From: Desulfuromonadales bacterium
GTDB lineage: Bacteria > Desulfobacterota > Desulfuromonadia > Desulfuromonadales > BM103
NCBI GenBank assembly: GCA_030640215.1
Contig: DAOWJU010000297.1
Span: forward strand, 1-19,381
Length of the DNA stretch: 19,381 nucleotides
Direction: 5' to 3'
Part shown: positions 13,281-19,381 of the stretch, one piece after another
How positions within the stretch are numbered: position 1 is the stretch's first letter
Layout: every line of letters begins with the position of its first letter
Notes under the pieces: model-generated
Told to the model about the DNA's origin: nothing
The model's input: only the letters and a program-made list of their open reading frames with translations
Database searches by the model: none
Made by a program: the position numbers and the translations under genes

Positions 13281-13540
13281 ATAATGCAGGGTTTCCAGCA
13301 GCCAGTTTATTGATTATCCGACCGGCTGCTAGTAAACACCTCAAATACGCCACTTCTTATCATCAACACAATGCGGGAGACCATCCAGCTATAGCTGCCT
13401 GAATTTACGAAGGTGATCAGCGTCGGGCTCCCCCTTACTTTATCTAAGTAAGCCTTTACCATCTCGAAAAGCACTGTTATTATCCTCTCCCGTGACTTCG
13501 CACGCCTTTGCAATGTAATGAGTTATGACTGTGGTGAAAT
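13281..13540. other. Intergenic stretch with nothing recognisable
   Basis: Between the terminator and the next small gene I see no coding pattern I trust on either strand. The minus-strand frame 13307-13513 has no family-like sequence. A 7-bp inverted pair AGCAGCC/GGCTGCT near 13298-13330 is the only structure noted. Confidence 0.4.
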
Positions 13541-13756
13541 ATGTTGTGTGAGCATTCTGCTGACTGCGTGTATTACAGAACCCATAAATACAAAACGAGT
13601 CAGCGTCAGTATCAATTGCTTGTCGGTAGTTACTGCGAAGGGGCTCTACAGCCAATGTGTCGTCGCCGTAAATTCAAGGCTGAAATGGGTGAAGACCCAC
13701 CTGATGAACTTTGCCCGAACGGGTATCAGGCAGGTAGTCACCACAAGCTGTATTAG
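13541..13756 (+). CDS. Small Cys-rich protein of unknown function
   Basis: This 71-residue protein begins MLCEHSADCVYYRTHK. Five Cys lie at 3, 9, 32, 40 and 58: C-x5-C-V-Y-Y, then YC, then C-R-R-R, then P-D-E-L-C-P-N-G. This arrangement recurs in small deltaproteobacterial proteins with a C-x5-C-x-[FY], YC, C-x-R, P..L.PN pattern. The function is not known; a metal or FeS ligand set is plausible. The Shine-Dalgarno sequence is weak (GGTG) and no terminator follows. The frame is supported by the ordered Cys and Pro positions rather than by length. A zinc-ribbon gene follows 93 bases downstream on the same strand. Confidence 0.6.
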   Translation: MLCEHSADCVYYRTHKYKTSQRQYQLLVGSYCEGALQPMCRRRKFKAEMGEDPPDELCPNGYQAGSHHKLY

Positions 13757-13767
13757 GTTTTTTGAAC

Positions 13768-13796
13768 TTGTCATTCACACGACGTTAAAGTGTAAA
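13768..13796 (+). promoter_or_regulatory. Possible sigma-70 promoter for the zinc-ribbon gene at 13850
   Basis: TTGTCA (13768-13773) and TGTAAA (13791-13796) are 17 bases apart, followed about 40 bases later by AAGGAG and the GTG start at 13850. The -35 is good and the -10 is moderate. Confidence 0.4.
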
Positions 13797-13849
13797 CTGT
13801 CACCATATCCTTTATTCACATCTACATAAGTTTTAAGGAGCACAAAAAA

Positions 13850-14092
13850 GTGCATACAAATATATCATTGGACTGTCCCTACTGTGGCGAGTCGATCTAC
13901 GAGTCGCTGGAATGGTTCAAGAAAAGCTATTCAACCTGTCCCAGTTGTGACGAAGGTCTGGTCGCTGGCCAGTTCACTGCTATGATCGCCGAACTCGAAC
14001 AGGAAATGGATGCAAACATCGAAGAAATGGTGAACGGACAGCCAAATAGCGGTTGTTGCGGCAAGAAGTCCACTTGTGGTGGTGGCTGCTAA
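13850..14092 (+). CDS. Small zinc-ribbon protein with a Cys/Gly-rich tail
   Basis: This 80-residue protein starts at GTG, with AAGGAG (13835-13840) nine bases upstream. The N-terminal domain has two knuckles, CPYC (9-12) and CPSC (30-33), spaced like a zinc ribbon. A helical, acidic middle follows (43-62, MIAELEQEMDANIEEM). The chain ends CCGKKSTCGGGC (69-80) with four further Cys. Such tails usually bind metal or FeS, but no partner is evident. The function is unknown. Its stop codon overlaps the stop codon of the convergent slp gene, so neither transcript has its own terminator in between. Confidence 0.8.
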   Translation: MHTNISLDCPYCGESIYESLEWFKKSYSTCPSCDEGLVAGQFTAMIAELEQEMDANIEEMVNGQPNSGCCGKKSTCGGGC

Positions 14093-14700
14093 TAAACAGA
14101 ATTGCGATACCAATATTGTGTGTACGGATAGGGGTTGTATCCCGGGTCGTAAGGATGACGGTGTGGATCGTCGTCCTCGCTGACGTAGTATGGATAGGAT
14201 GGATCCAGGTTGTTACGAATGCCATATCGGAACGGGATTTGCCAACGATGAATTTCGGTTAGCTCAAAGACGGGGTAGTCGTATTCGTGTTCGCCTAAAA
14301 GTCGAACTTCATGACCGAGCACAACACCGGCCAGAGTGACCAGTACTCCCGGTTCGTAAATTGCTGGATCAAGCATCTCAGATGTTTTTACCAGGAAACG
14401 ACGTCCAGAATCATCAAGAGAAGTAGGCTCTCCCCACCGGTTCAATCGCCATTCCATAACCTCCAGAATACTGCCTTCTTCATTGTTCTCTGTTTCGATT
14501 ACAGTCCCACCAATGAGGAGATGCTGGTCAAGAAATGCTGTGGGGTTTTCACTGACCATGGCAAAAGTTGTTTGTGGATCAATTTGTTCGCGGGCTTCTT
14601 TTGTGATCGGGTGAACACATGCGGTAAGGAGTGAGACTAGGACGATTGTCGTCAGTTGTAACCTGATTAGGGGTCTTTTGAACCAGTCTGCCAGTCTCAT
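14089..14700 (-). CDS. slp: Slp-family outer membrane lipoprotein
   Basis: This 203-residue protein starts at the ATG at 14700 (AGGATATCAA upstream); the longer open frame to 14781 lacks a signal-like start. It has a basic N-terminus, a hydrophobic stretch (about 12-26) and lipobox LLTAC with lipidated Cys28. The mature part follows the Slp plan: FAMVSENPTAFLDQHLLIGG, TVIETENNEEGS, LEVMEWRLNRWGEP, then GRRFLVKTSEMLDPAIYEPG and a VTLAGVVLGHE segment. Slp was described in E. coli as a starvation-inducible outer membrane lipoprotein; its biochemical role is unclear. The C-terminal ~40 residues are rich in Tyr, Pro, Asp and His, an extension also common in delta- and gammaproteobacterial Slp proteins. 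It is divergent from holC and convergent with the zinc-ribbon gene. Confidence 0.87.
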   Translation of the reverse strand: MRLADWFKRPLIRLQLTTIVLVSLLTACVHPITKEAREQIDPQTTFAMVSENPTAFLDQHLLIGGTVIETENNEEGSILEVMEWRLNRWGEPTSLDDSGRRFLVKTSEMLDPAIYEPGVLVTLAGVVLGHEVRLLGEHEYDYPVFELTEIHRWQIPFRYGIRNNLDPSYPYYVSEDDDPHRHPYDPGYNPYPYTQYWYRNSVY

Positions 14701-14854
14701 TTGATATCCTGTTGTTGATGAGCGCCAAGTCCATTGTAACAGAAAGAGAGAGCAGGTTAAATGTCGACATAGGAGTCTCATCTGTTGACCTGGAAAATGC
14801 GAATTTGCTAGAGTGCCGCAGCAGAATGATTATAACTTGCTTGAGGAGCATCAC

Positions 14855-15274
14855 TTGACCCACATTGAATTTATAAAACTGGCTCGACCGGAACGTGCCC
14901 GGGTCCTCTGCGAGTTGGCTGAGGAGTTTTATCTGGCTGGACAACGTGTTCTGGTGATGGTGCAGGATGACAACCAGGGTTTGACTCTCGACCGGTTCAT
15001 GTGGACCTGGAAAAAAGGTGCTTTTGTCCCGCATGTCTATCAGAATGGTTCCATTGAGTGTCATGATGAGCCGGTGGTGATTGTTGCCGGTGAGGAGAAC
15101 CCAAACGGCTCTGAGATCTTGCTGATGGGCGTGCCTTGCAGCTTGGAGTTTATCAGGCATTTTCGACATGTGATTGACTTTGCTGAGGCCTTTGATGAGA
15201 CGCGCCTGGAAGTTTCGCGAGATCGCTTCAAGGAATATCGGGAGTATGGATTTGCACCAGTCATGCGTCAATAA
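14855..15274 (+). CDS. holC: DNA polymerase III chi subunit
   Basis: HolC links the clamp-loader complex to single-stranded DNA-binding protein. I choose a TTG start at 14855, because GAGGAG (14844-14849 area) lies six bases before it and the protein then begins THIEFIKLARPERARVL, the normal HolC N-terminus. An open frame extends 14 codons further upstream but is not family-like. The 139 residues include AEEFYLAGQRVLVMVQDD, LDRFMWTWKKGAFVPHV and VVIVAGEENPNGSEILL, matching the chi fold. The 3' end overlaps rsmE by 29 bases. The C-terminal FKEYREYGF helix is typical. It is divergent from slp. Confidence 0.87.
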   Translation: MTHIEFIKLARPERARVLCELAEEFYLAGQRVLVMVQDDNQGLTLDRFMWTWKKGAFVPHVYQNGSIECHDEPVVIVAGEENPNGSEILLMGVPCSLEFIRHFRHVIDFAEAFDETRLEVSRDRFKEYREYGFAPVMRQ

Positions 15275-16019
15275 CGGTGGTCTGGCCAGTCTGGTCAGGT
15301 TGAACCATGTGCCACAGCTTGATGAGGAAGCCCACTTGTCGGATGAGGCTTTGACAGCGCTTTCTCACTGGCAAGCAAGGCTCGGCGAGGTGCTGACGGT
15401 GGTCGATCCGGAGGAGACGTCCTACCGCGCACGGATAACCTGTCTTGAAGCTGAACAGGCCACCTGTGTGCCGTTCCAACGTCTTGCGAAGAGTGTCGAG
15501 AGCCAACTACGCATCGAAGTTTACCAGTCGCTGACAGACAAGGAGCGTTTTGAGCTGGGACTGCAGAATCTGACAGAACTTGGCGTGGATCGCATTGTGC
15601 CGTTGGAATCTCAGCACTCTTCGACTCTTGAGGAACGTGACAGCCAGCCGGAAAAATCGCATCGTTGGCCGGAAGTGATCAATGAGAAGTCTCGCCAATG
15701 CCGACGTGCCATGCTGCCGGAACTCCTGTCGGTACAAACTTTTACAGAAGCACTGGTGTGTGCCGGTTCTGCAGAGTTGAAGATAATGCTTTATGAGGGT
15801 GACGTATCCTGGACCTTCACCGAGGGGATTGGTTCATTTAAGCCGCAAAGCATTGCTCTGTTGATTGGCCCGGAAGGTGGTTTCTCTCAAGAGGAAGTAG
15901 AAGAGGCTCAGACGGTAGGCTTTTTGCCCGTCAGTCTCGGGCCACGGATTTTGCGTCCTGAAACGGCGGCCATTATTGCTACTGCGCTGGCGCAAAGTTA
16001 TCTGGGTGATTTGGGCTAG
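15246..16019 (+). CDS. rsmE: 16S rRNA (uracil-1498-N3)-methyltransferase
   Basis: This 257-residue SPOUT methyltransferase modifies U1498 of 16S rRNA. The knot/SAM-binding signature is clear: LLIGPEGGFSQEEVEEA (GPEGGFS at 208-214) and LGPRILRPETAAIIATA (RILRPETA at 234-241). The N-terminal PUA-like domain is divergent: the usual RRFFV opening is missing, and the start at 15246 (GGGAG just upstream) gives MDLHQSCVNNGG before LASLVRLNHV. The start is therefore less sure than the family. It overlaps holC by 29 bases and is followed at once by a palindromic hairpin (16021-16044). Confidence 0.88.
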   Translation: MDLHQSCVNNGGLASLVRLNHVPQLDEEAHLSDEALTALSHWQARLGEVLTVVDPEETSYRARITCLEAEQATCVPFQRLAKSVESQLRIEVYQSLTDKERFELGLQNLTELGVDRIVPLESQHSSTLEERDSQPEKSHRWPEVINEKSRQCRRAMLPELLSVQTFTEALVCAGSAELKIMLYEGDVSWTFTEGIGSFKPQSIALLIGPEGGFSQEEVEEAQTVGFLPVSLGPRILRPETAAIIATALAQSYLGDLG

Positions 16020-16020
16020 G

Positions 16021-16044
16021 GACTGTCCCCATGCGGGGCCAGTC
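16021..16044. repeat. Palindromic hairpin after rsmE
   Basis: GACTGTCCCC (16021-16030) pairs with GGGGCCAGTC (16035-16044) over 9 of 10 positions with an ATGC loop. No T-tract follows. GGGACTGTCCCC-type palindromes often occur as repetitive extragenic elements; a related GGGGACT hairpin lies at 2601-2629. Confidence 0.6.
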
Positions 16045-16092
16045 ACTTGCGTGTGTGTTAATCCTACATATACAACTAATGGTTAAATAATT

Positions 16093-16851
16093 ATGAATCT
16101 CGATAATCTCAGTGTTGTTCTGGTTGAATCTCGTGGTGAACGGAATATCGGTTCCGTAGCCCGTGCCATGGCTAATTTCGGGGTGACCGATCTGCGGCTG
16201 GTAGCACCGAAGGTTGATCATCTGGATGACGAAGCCCGCAAGATGGCGGTCAAGGCGAGTGTTCTACTGGAGCAGGCGACTCTTTATCCTGATCTGAAGG
16301 CGGCACTCAGCGATTGCCATTACGCTTATGCGACCACCCGCCGTTTTGGTAAGTATCGGGTTGATTTTCACCATCCGGATAGTGCTGCAGAGGAGTTGCT
16401 GCCTCTGCTTGACGGCGGACGGGTTGCCATGGTCTTTGGTCGTGAAGATAAGGGCTTGAAAACCGAGGAGTTAGACCTCTGCCAACGCCTGATCACGATC
16501 CCGACCGGTGGCAGCATCGCGTCTATGAATCTGGCTCAGTCTGTGGTCATCTGTCTCTATGAAGTGGCTAAACAACATGGCGAGGCAAGTGGTAAAGGGC
16601 AGGGGGGCAGAAAACTGGCGACTGTTGATCAGCTGGAAGTCCTCTTTGATCATATGCGTGACACCTTACTCAAAATAAAGTACCTGAACCCGCAGAATCC
16701 TGAACATATCATGCGCTCCTACCGGCAAATGTTCGGTCGCGCTGCTTTGGATGAGCGCGAAGTGCGTATCCTGCGTGGTCTTATGAGTGAGATAGATCTT
16801 GTTGAAGAAGAGCGGCTTGAGCTGCTTGGTAAATCTGATGACAACGATTAA
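16093..16851 (+). CDS. trmJ: tRNA (Cm32/Um32) 2'-O-methyltransferase
   Basis: This 252-residue SPOUT (SpoU-type) enzyme methylates the 2'-OH of nucleotide 32 in tRNA. Motif 1 is RGERNIGSVARAMANFGV (14-31), motif 2 AMVFGREDKGL (112-122), and motif 3 IPTGGSIASMNLAQSV (136-151). The C-terminal helical extension (about 170-250, RSYRQMFGRAALDEREVRILRG) is the TrmJ-specific dimer/tRNA-binding tail. The Shine-Dalgarno sequence is poor (AT-rich GTTAAATAATT before the ATG), which may set low expression. It overlaps the next gene by 14 bases. Family certain; TrmJ rather than LasT by the C-terminal extension. Confidence 0.92.
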   Translation: MNLDNLSVVLVESRGERNIGSVARAMANFGVTDLRLVAPKVDHLDDEARKMAVKASVLLEQATLYPDLKAALSDCHYAYATTRRFGKYRVDFHHPDSAAEELLPLLDGGRVAMVFGREDKGLKTEELDLCQRLITIPTGGSIASMNLAQSVVICLYEVAKQHGEASGKGQGGRKLATVDQLEVLFDHMRDTLLKIKYLNPQNPEHIMRSYRQMFGRAALDEREVRILRGLMSEIDLVEEERLELLGKSDDND

Positions 16852-17236
16852 AGAGGGACCCCTGTTAATTAAAGTGGAGCATCTGCCTAACGGCCTGCAG
16901 GTCAACTTTAGCGATGAGAGTAATCGCTATTTCGGTGATTATCATCGGGTCTGCGTGGTGGCCACCATTATCTGCAACTTGCATGATCTGCCGCTGGCAA
17001 GCTCTGATGATGAGGCTTTTCGTTGTCAGGCTGTCGACACACTTGGCGAGCAGCTATCTGTTGTTAAACGCTTCGAACGGATGGGGGTCGCATCGGCGGA
17101 TGTTGAAGATGTCCGCAATGCTTTGATTGACGATTTTCTTCGACACGCTTCTGTTTATCTTTCACGGCCTGGCTATCTGCGTTCTCTCGTCAGCGCTGAA
17201 TTGAAAAAACGCTCCACACATCGTTTCTATGGCTGA
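16838..17236 (+). CDS. Conserved hypothetical protein between trmJ and rlmD
   Basis: This 132-residue protein has no recognised domain. I start it at the ATG at 16838, inside the trmJ end, giving MTTIKEGPLLIKVEHLPNG. The segment LQVNFSDESNRYFGDYHRVCV looks conserved in style (SNRYFGDYHR), and the rest is predicted helical with several Cys (CVVATIIC, FRCQAV) and a basic C-terminus KKRSTHRFYG. It overlaps both neighbours (14 bases with trmJ, 8 with rlmD), so it is translationally embedded among RNA-modification genes. A role tied to rRNA/tRNA modification is only suggested by position. Confidence 0.8.
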   Translation: MTTIKEGPLLIKVEHLPNGLQVNFSDESNRYFGDYHRVCVVATIICNLHDLPLASSDDEAFRCQAVDTLGEQLSVVKRFERMGVASADVEDVRNALIDDFLRHASVYLSRPGYLRSLVSAELKKRSTHRFYG

Positions 17237-18542
17237 ACTCATCAAAGAACTCGACATTTCCTCCCTTGTCCATGGCGGCCGGGGAATCGGTCGCCACGAC
17301 GGCAAGGCTGTCTTTGTACCTATGACGATGCCTGGTGATCGCGTCTCCTGCCGGGTGGTAAAATCCAAACGAAAATATGTAGAGGCTGAGCTGCATGAGA
17401 TAATTATGCCATCACCGCTCCGTCGCGAGCCTCCGTGTCCTTTTTTTGGTTCCTGTGGTGGTTGCCAGTGGCAGCATATTCCTTACCAGGAGCAGGTTCG
17501 CTGGAAAGAGAAGATCTTCTCTGACCAGATGCTCCGCAGTAAAATCATTACTGATAATTGCATCAAGCCGATGGTTCCTGCTCCGGATGAATGGAACTAC
17601 CGCAACCGGGTTCAACTGAAGTGCCATCTCACTGCAGAGGGGCTTGTTGTCGGTTTTTACCGACACGGTTCCCATTTCGTTGTTGATGTTGATAAATGCC
17701 GCCTGGTTGCGCCGCCGATACAGAGGACTCTGGATCTTTTACGCCGCGCACTGCCGGAGATGCCTTGTCACGATTGTCTTGCACAGATTGATGTGGCCTG
17801 TGGTGATGATGGTGAAGTCAGAATCATTCTTCATGTTCACCCGAGAGGACGTCGTCAGATACGCCTCTGGTTGCAGGCGTTTGCTGGTAGTCATCAGATC
17901 AACGCCTGTATACAGTCTGGCGGTAAGCAAGCCCCTGAGGTTGTCTTTGGTGAGAGTGACTTGACTATCAAGGTTGATCAGCCTGCCAAGGTCGATCAGT
18001 CTGAAATTGCGCTTTGCTACGGCCCGGGTGGTTTTGTCCAGGTTAATTCGGCCCAGAACCGTAACATGGTTGCAACCATGCTGGACCTTCTCTCTTTCGA
18101 TGGTACAGAAAAGGTCCTTGACCTCTTTTGCGGCATGGGTAACTTCAGCTTGCCGTTCGCTCGAAGAGTCGGTCTGGTGGTCGGTGTTGAAGATTATGCC
18201 CTCTCCATTGCCAGCGCCCGCAGTAATGCCGCCGCCAATAAAATCAGTAATGTTGAGTTTTATGCCGCCGATGCCGCCGCGATTATGGCGCGTTATCGCT
18301 CTACTGATGATCTGGACCTGGTCATTCTGGACCCTCCTCGTAGCGGTAATTACCAGACGAGTCATGAATTGCTGAAGATCCGCCCGGAACGTATTCTTTA
18401 TGTCTCTTGCGATCCCGCGACCCTGGTTCGCGATCTGACCCCCTTGGTTCAAGGTGGCTATGAAGTTGTGTCCAGCCAGCCTTTTGACCTGTTTCCGCAA
18501 ACTTGGCACATTGAAAGTATTACTTTGTTGGAAAGGGCGTAA
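17229..18542 (+). CDS. rlmD: 23S rRNA (uracil-1939-C5)-methyltransferase
   Basis: This 437-residue RlmD/RumA-type methyltransferase has an N-terminal TRAM domain (about 5-60: ISSLVHGGRGIGRHDGK). 4Fe-4S ligands are Cys70, Cys76, Cys79 (CPFFGSCGGC) and Cys157. The SAM-binding loop is VLDLFCGMGNFSLPFA (296-311), with LDPPRSG (367-373) and the catalytic nucleophile Cys394 in YVSCDPATLVRD (391-402). The family also includes RlmC and TrmA; the TRAM domain plus cluster favour RlmD, although some deltaproteobacterial paralogues methylate other uridines. It overlaps the preceding unknown gene by 8 bases. Full length and intact. Confidence 0.9.
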   Translation: MAELIKELDISSLVHGGRGIGRHDGKAVFVPMTMPGDRVSCRVVKSKRKYVEAELHEIIMPSPLRREPPCPFFGSCGGCQWQHIPYQEQVRWKEKIFSDQMLRSKIITDNCIKPMVPAPDEWNYRNRVQLKCHLTAEGLVVGFYRHGSHFVVDVDKCRLVAPPIQRTLDLLRRALPEMPCHDCLAQIDVACGDDGEVRIILHVHPRGRRQIRLWLQAFAGSHQINACIQSGGKQAPEVVFGESDLTIKVDQPAKVDQSEIALCYGPGGFVQVNSAQNRNMVATMLDLLSFDGTEKVLDLFCGMGNFSLPFARRVGLVVGVEDYALSIASARSNAAANKISNVEFYAADAAAIMARYRSTDDLDLVILDPPRSGNYQTSHELLKIRPERILYVSCDPATLVRDLTPLVQGGYEVVSSQPFDLFPQTWHIESITLLERA

Positions 18543-18665
18543 GAATACACGGTTGTGAGGTTGTAGGGCTGTAAGGCTATCGGGTTTTAACTCTATGAGC
18601 TTTAGCACTTGATTCATATTTTACTTGCATTGGTCGGGGAACTTTGATAGAAAATCTGTAATTAA

Positions 18666-18705
18666 CTTTTCATATGAAAAGTGAGCCTGACGGCTCGCTT
18701 TTTTT
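18666..18705 (+). terminator. Terminator-like hairpin plus palindrome ahead of rimP
   Basis: AGTGAGCC (18680-18687) pairs with GGCTCGCT (18692-18699) around TGAC, followed by seven T (18699-18705). A perfect 16-bp palindrome CTTTTCATATGAAAAG (18666-18681) overlaps its left arm, so the two structures are mutually exclusive. The site ends 17 bases before the rimP ATG and could terminate upstream transcription or attenuate the rimP-nusA operon. Confidence 0.8.
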
Positions 18706-18722
18706 GTTTTGGAACGCAGCGA

Positions 18723-19208
18723 ATGCAACAAGAAAACCTGACAAAAATTGAGTTGCTGGTGATGCCGATCCTTGATGACCTTGGCTTCGAACTGGTCGAT
18801 CTGCAAACGCAGCAAGATGGTCGTCAATTGGCTTTGCGTATCTTTATCGATAAGCCTGGTGGCATCACTCTTGATAACTGTGTCGAGGTAAGTCGTGAAG
18901 TCAGTGCGATTCTTGAAATAGAAGATCCGATCAAGTCTGCTTATCGCCTCGAGGTTTCATCGCCTGGACTCGATCGTCCATTGAAGAAACCAGCTGACTT
19001 TGAACGTTTCTCCGGTCAAAAAATCAAGTTGAAAACGCTTCATTTGCTTGATCCTGATCAGCGTGGCCATAGTCGTAAAACTTTTTTCGGTACCTTGCTT
19101 GGCTTTGAGGACAATCATGTTCGCCTTGATCAAAGTGACAAAAAAGGTGGGCTGGCATTAATCCCGCTGGCCGAGATAGAAAAAGCAAACCTGGAAGAAG
19201 AGTTTTAG
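18723..19208 (+). CDS. rimP: Ribosome maturation factor RimP
   Basis: This 161-residue RimP promotes 30S subunit assembly. I start it at the ATG at 18723, because the earlier in-frame start at 18681 would lie within the hairpin. Family segments: VMPILDDLGFELVDLQ, LRIFIDKPGGITLDNCVEVSREV, YRLEVSSPGLDRPLKKPADFERF and the C-terminal SH3-like part with LGFEDNHVRLDQ and IPLAEIEKANLEEEF. The order rimP-nusA is conserved in most bacteria. The Shine-Dalgarno sequence is weak (GGA). Intact. Confidence 0.95.
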   Translation: MQQENLTKIELLVMPILDDLGFELVDLQTQQDGRQLALRIFIDKPGGITLDNCVEVSREVSAILEIEDPIKSAYRLEVSSPGLDRPLKKPADFERFSGQKIKLKTLHLLDPDQRGHSRKTFFGTLLGFEDNHVRLDQSDKKGGLALIPLAEIEKANLEEEF

Positions 19209-19246
19209 TTTAATATTTTACCAAATACAGACTTCAACAGCAGCCT

Positions 19247-19264
19247 CTACCGCTTAGGCGGTGG
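19247..19264 (+). other. Small hairpin in the rimP-nusA gap
   Basis: CTACCGC (19247-19253) pairs with GCGGTGG (19258-19264) with a TTAG loop, 17 bases before the nusA ATG. It ends just before the AGGGGGAAGG ribosome-binding region and might modulate nusA translation. Confidence 0.45.
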
Positions 19265-19281
19265 GTATGCAGGGGGAAGGC

Positions 19282-19381
19282 ATGAATATCAACCTGAATC
19301 ACATTATCGACCAGGTGGTCAAAGACAAAGGTATCGAGCGTGACGTATTGGTCGAAGCTTTGGAAGCTGCAGTTCTTTCTG
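19282..19381 (+). CDS. nusA: Transcription factor NusA, first 33 codons
   Basis: The ATG at 19282 follows a strong AGGGGGAAGG and opens [20 protein letters not shown], continuing [13 protein letters not shown] to the right edge. This matches the NusA N-terminal RNA-polymerase-binding domain (typical ...[10 protein letters not shown]...[12 protein letters not shown]). NusA controls pausing, termination and antitermination. Only the first 33 codons are visible. Confidence 0.92.
   Translation, partial: MNINLNHIIDQVVKDKGIERDVLVEALEAAVLS

Noticed and set aside
13307..13513. 68-codon minus-strand open frame
   Set aside because: No Shine-Dalgarno support I trust and no conserved pattern; it lies in otherwise featureless sequence.
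17739..18617. Minus-strand open frame of nearly 300 codons over rlmD
   Set aside because: It is antisense to RlmD, whose motifs account for the sequence; composition shadow.

Overview
The window looks like a chromosomal segment of an anaerobic deltaproteobacterium of the Desulfuromonadales type (Geobacter/Desulfuromonas/Pelobacter relatives). The support is a small protein resembling the GSU3473 family of Geobacter, an EtfAB:menaquinone oxidoreductase of the kind found in anaerobic acyl-CoA oxidisers, and the rlmD-rimP-nusA block. This placement is inferred from gene content; no 16S rRNA gene is present.

Region 1 (1-3110) is a worn defence/toxin-antitoxin patch. An IetAS-type AAA ATPase/subtilase pair lies on the minus strand, and ietS runs off the left edge. 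Next come a broken zinc-ribbon gene, an intact RelE-type toxin with an Xre antitoxin under a textbook promoter/operator, a MazF gene cut in half, and a MazE-like gene. The two broken genes end exactly at two copies of one short repeat (AGGGTCAGG, 10 nt, TGCAA) that bracket the RelE/Xre module.

Region 2 (3151-12661) is one coherent catabolic locus on the plus strand: IclR regulator, acyl-CoA dehydrogenase, GcdD-like small subunit, GcdB, biotin carrier, GcdA, EtfAB:menaquinone oxidoreductase, EtfB, EtfA. The dehydrogenase carries the Val-Glu signature of non-decarboxylating glutaryl-CoA dehydrogenases instead of Tyr-Glu. My reading is that glutaryl-CoA is oxidised to glutaconyl-CoA with electrons passing ETF, then the membrane FeS/CCG oxidoreductase, then menaquinone. 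Glutaconyl-CoA is then decarboxylated to crotonyl-CoA by a biotin-dependent, Na+-exporting decarboxylase. Oxidation, electron delivery and sodium pumping therefore sit in one locus. Palindromic repeats interrupt it at two points, and a terminator-like hairpin precedes etfBA.

Region 3 (12662-14092) holds another toxin remnant (AbiEii, minus strand), a GSU3473-like small gene with a good terminator, and two small Cys-rich/zinc-ribbon proteins. The 260 bases at 13281-13540 hold nothing I can identify.

Region 4 (14089-19381) is mostly housekeeping: an Slp-type lipoprotein (minus), holC (TTG start), rsmE, trmJ, an unknown gene overlapping both neighbours, rlmD, rimP and the start of nusA. The information-processing genes are tightly packed on the plus strand.
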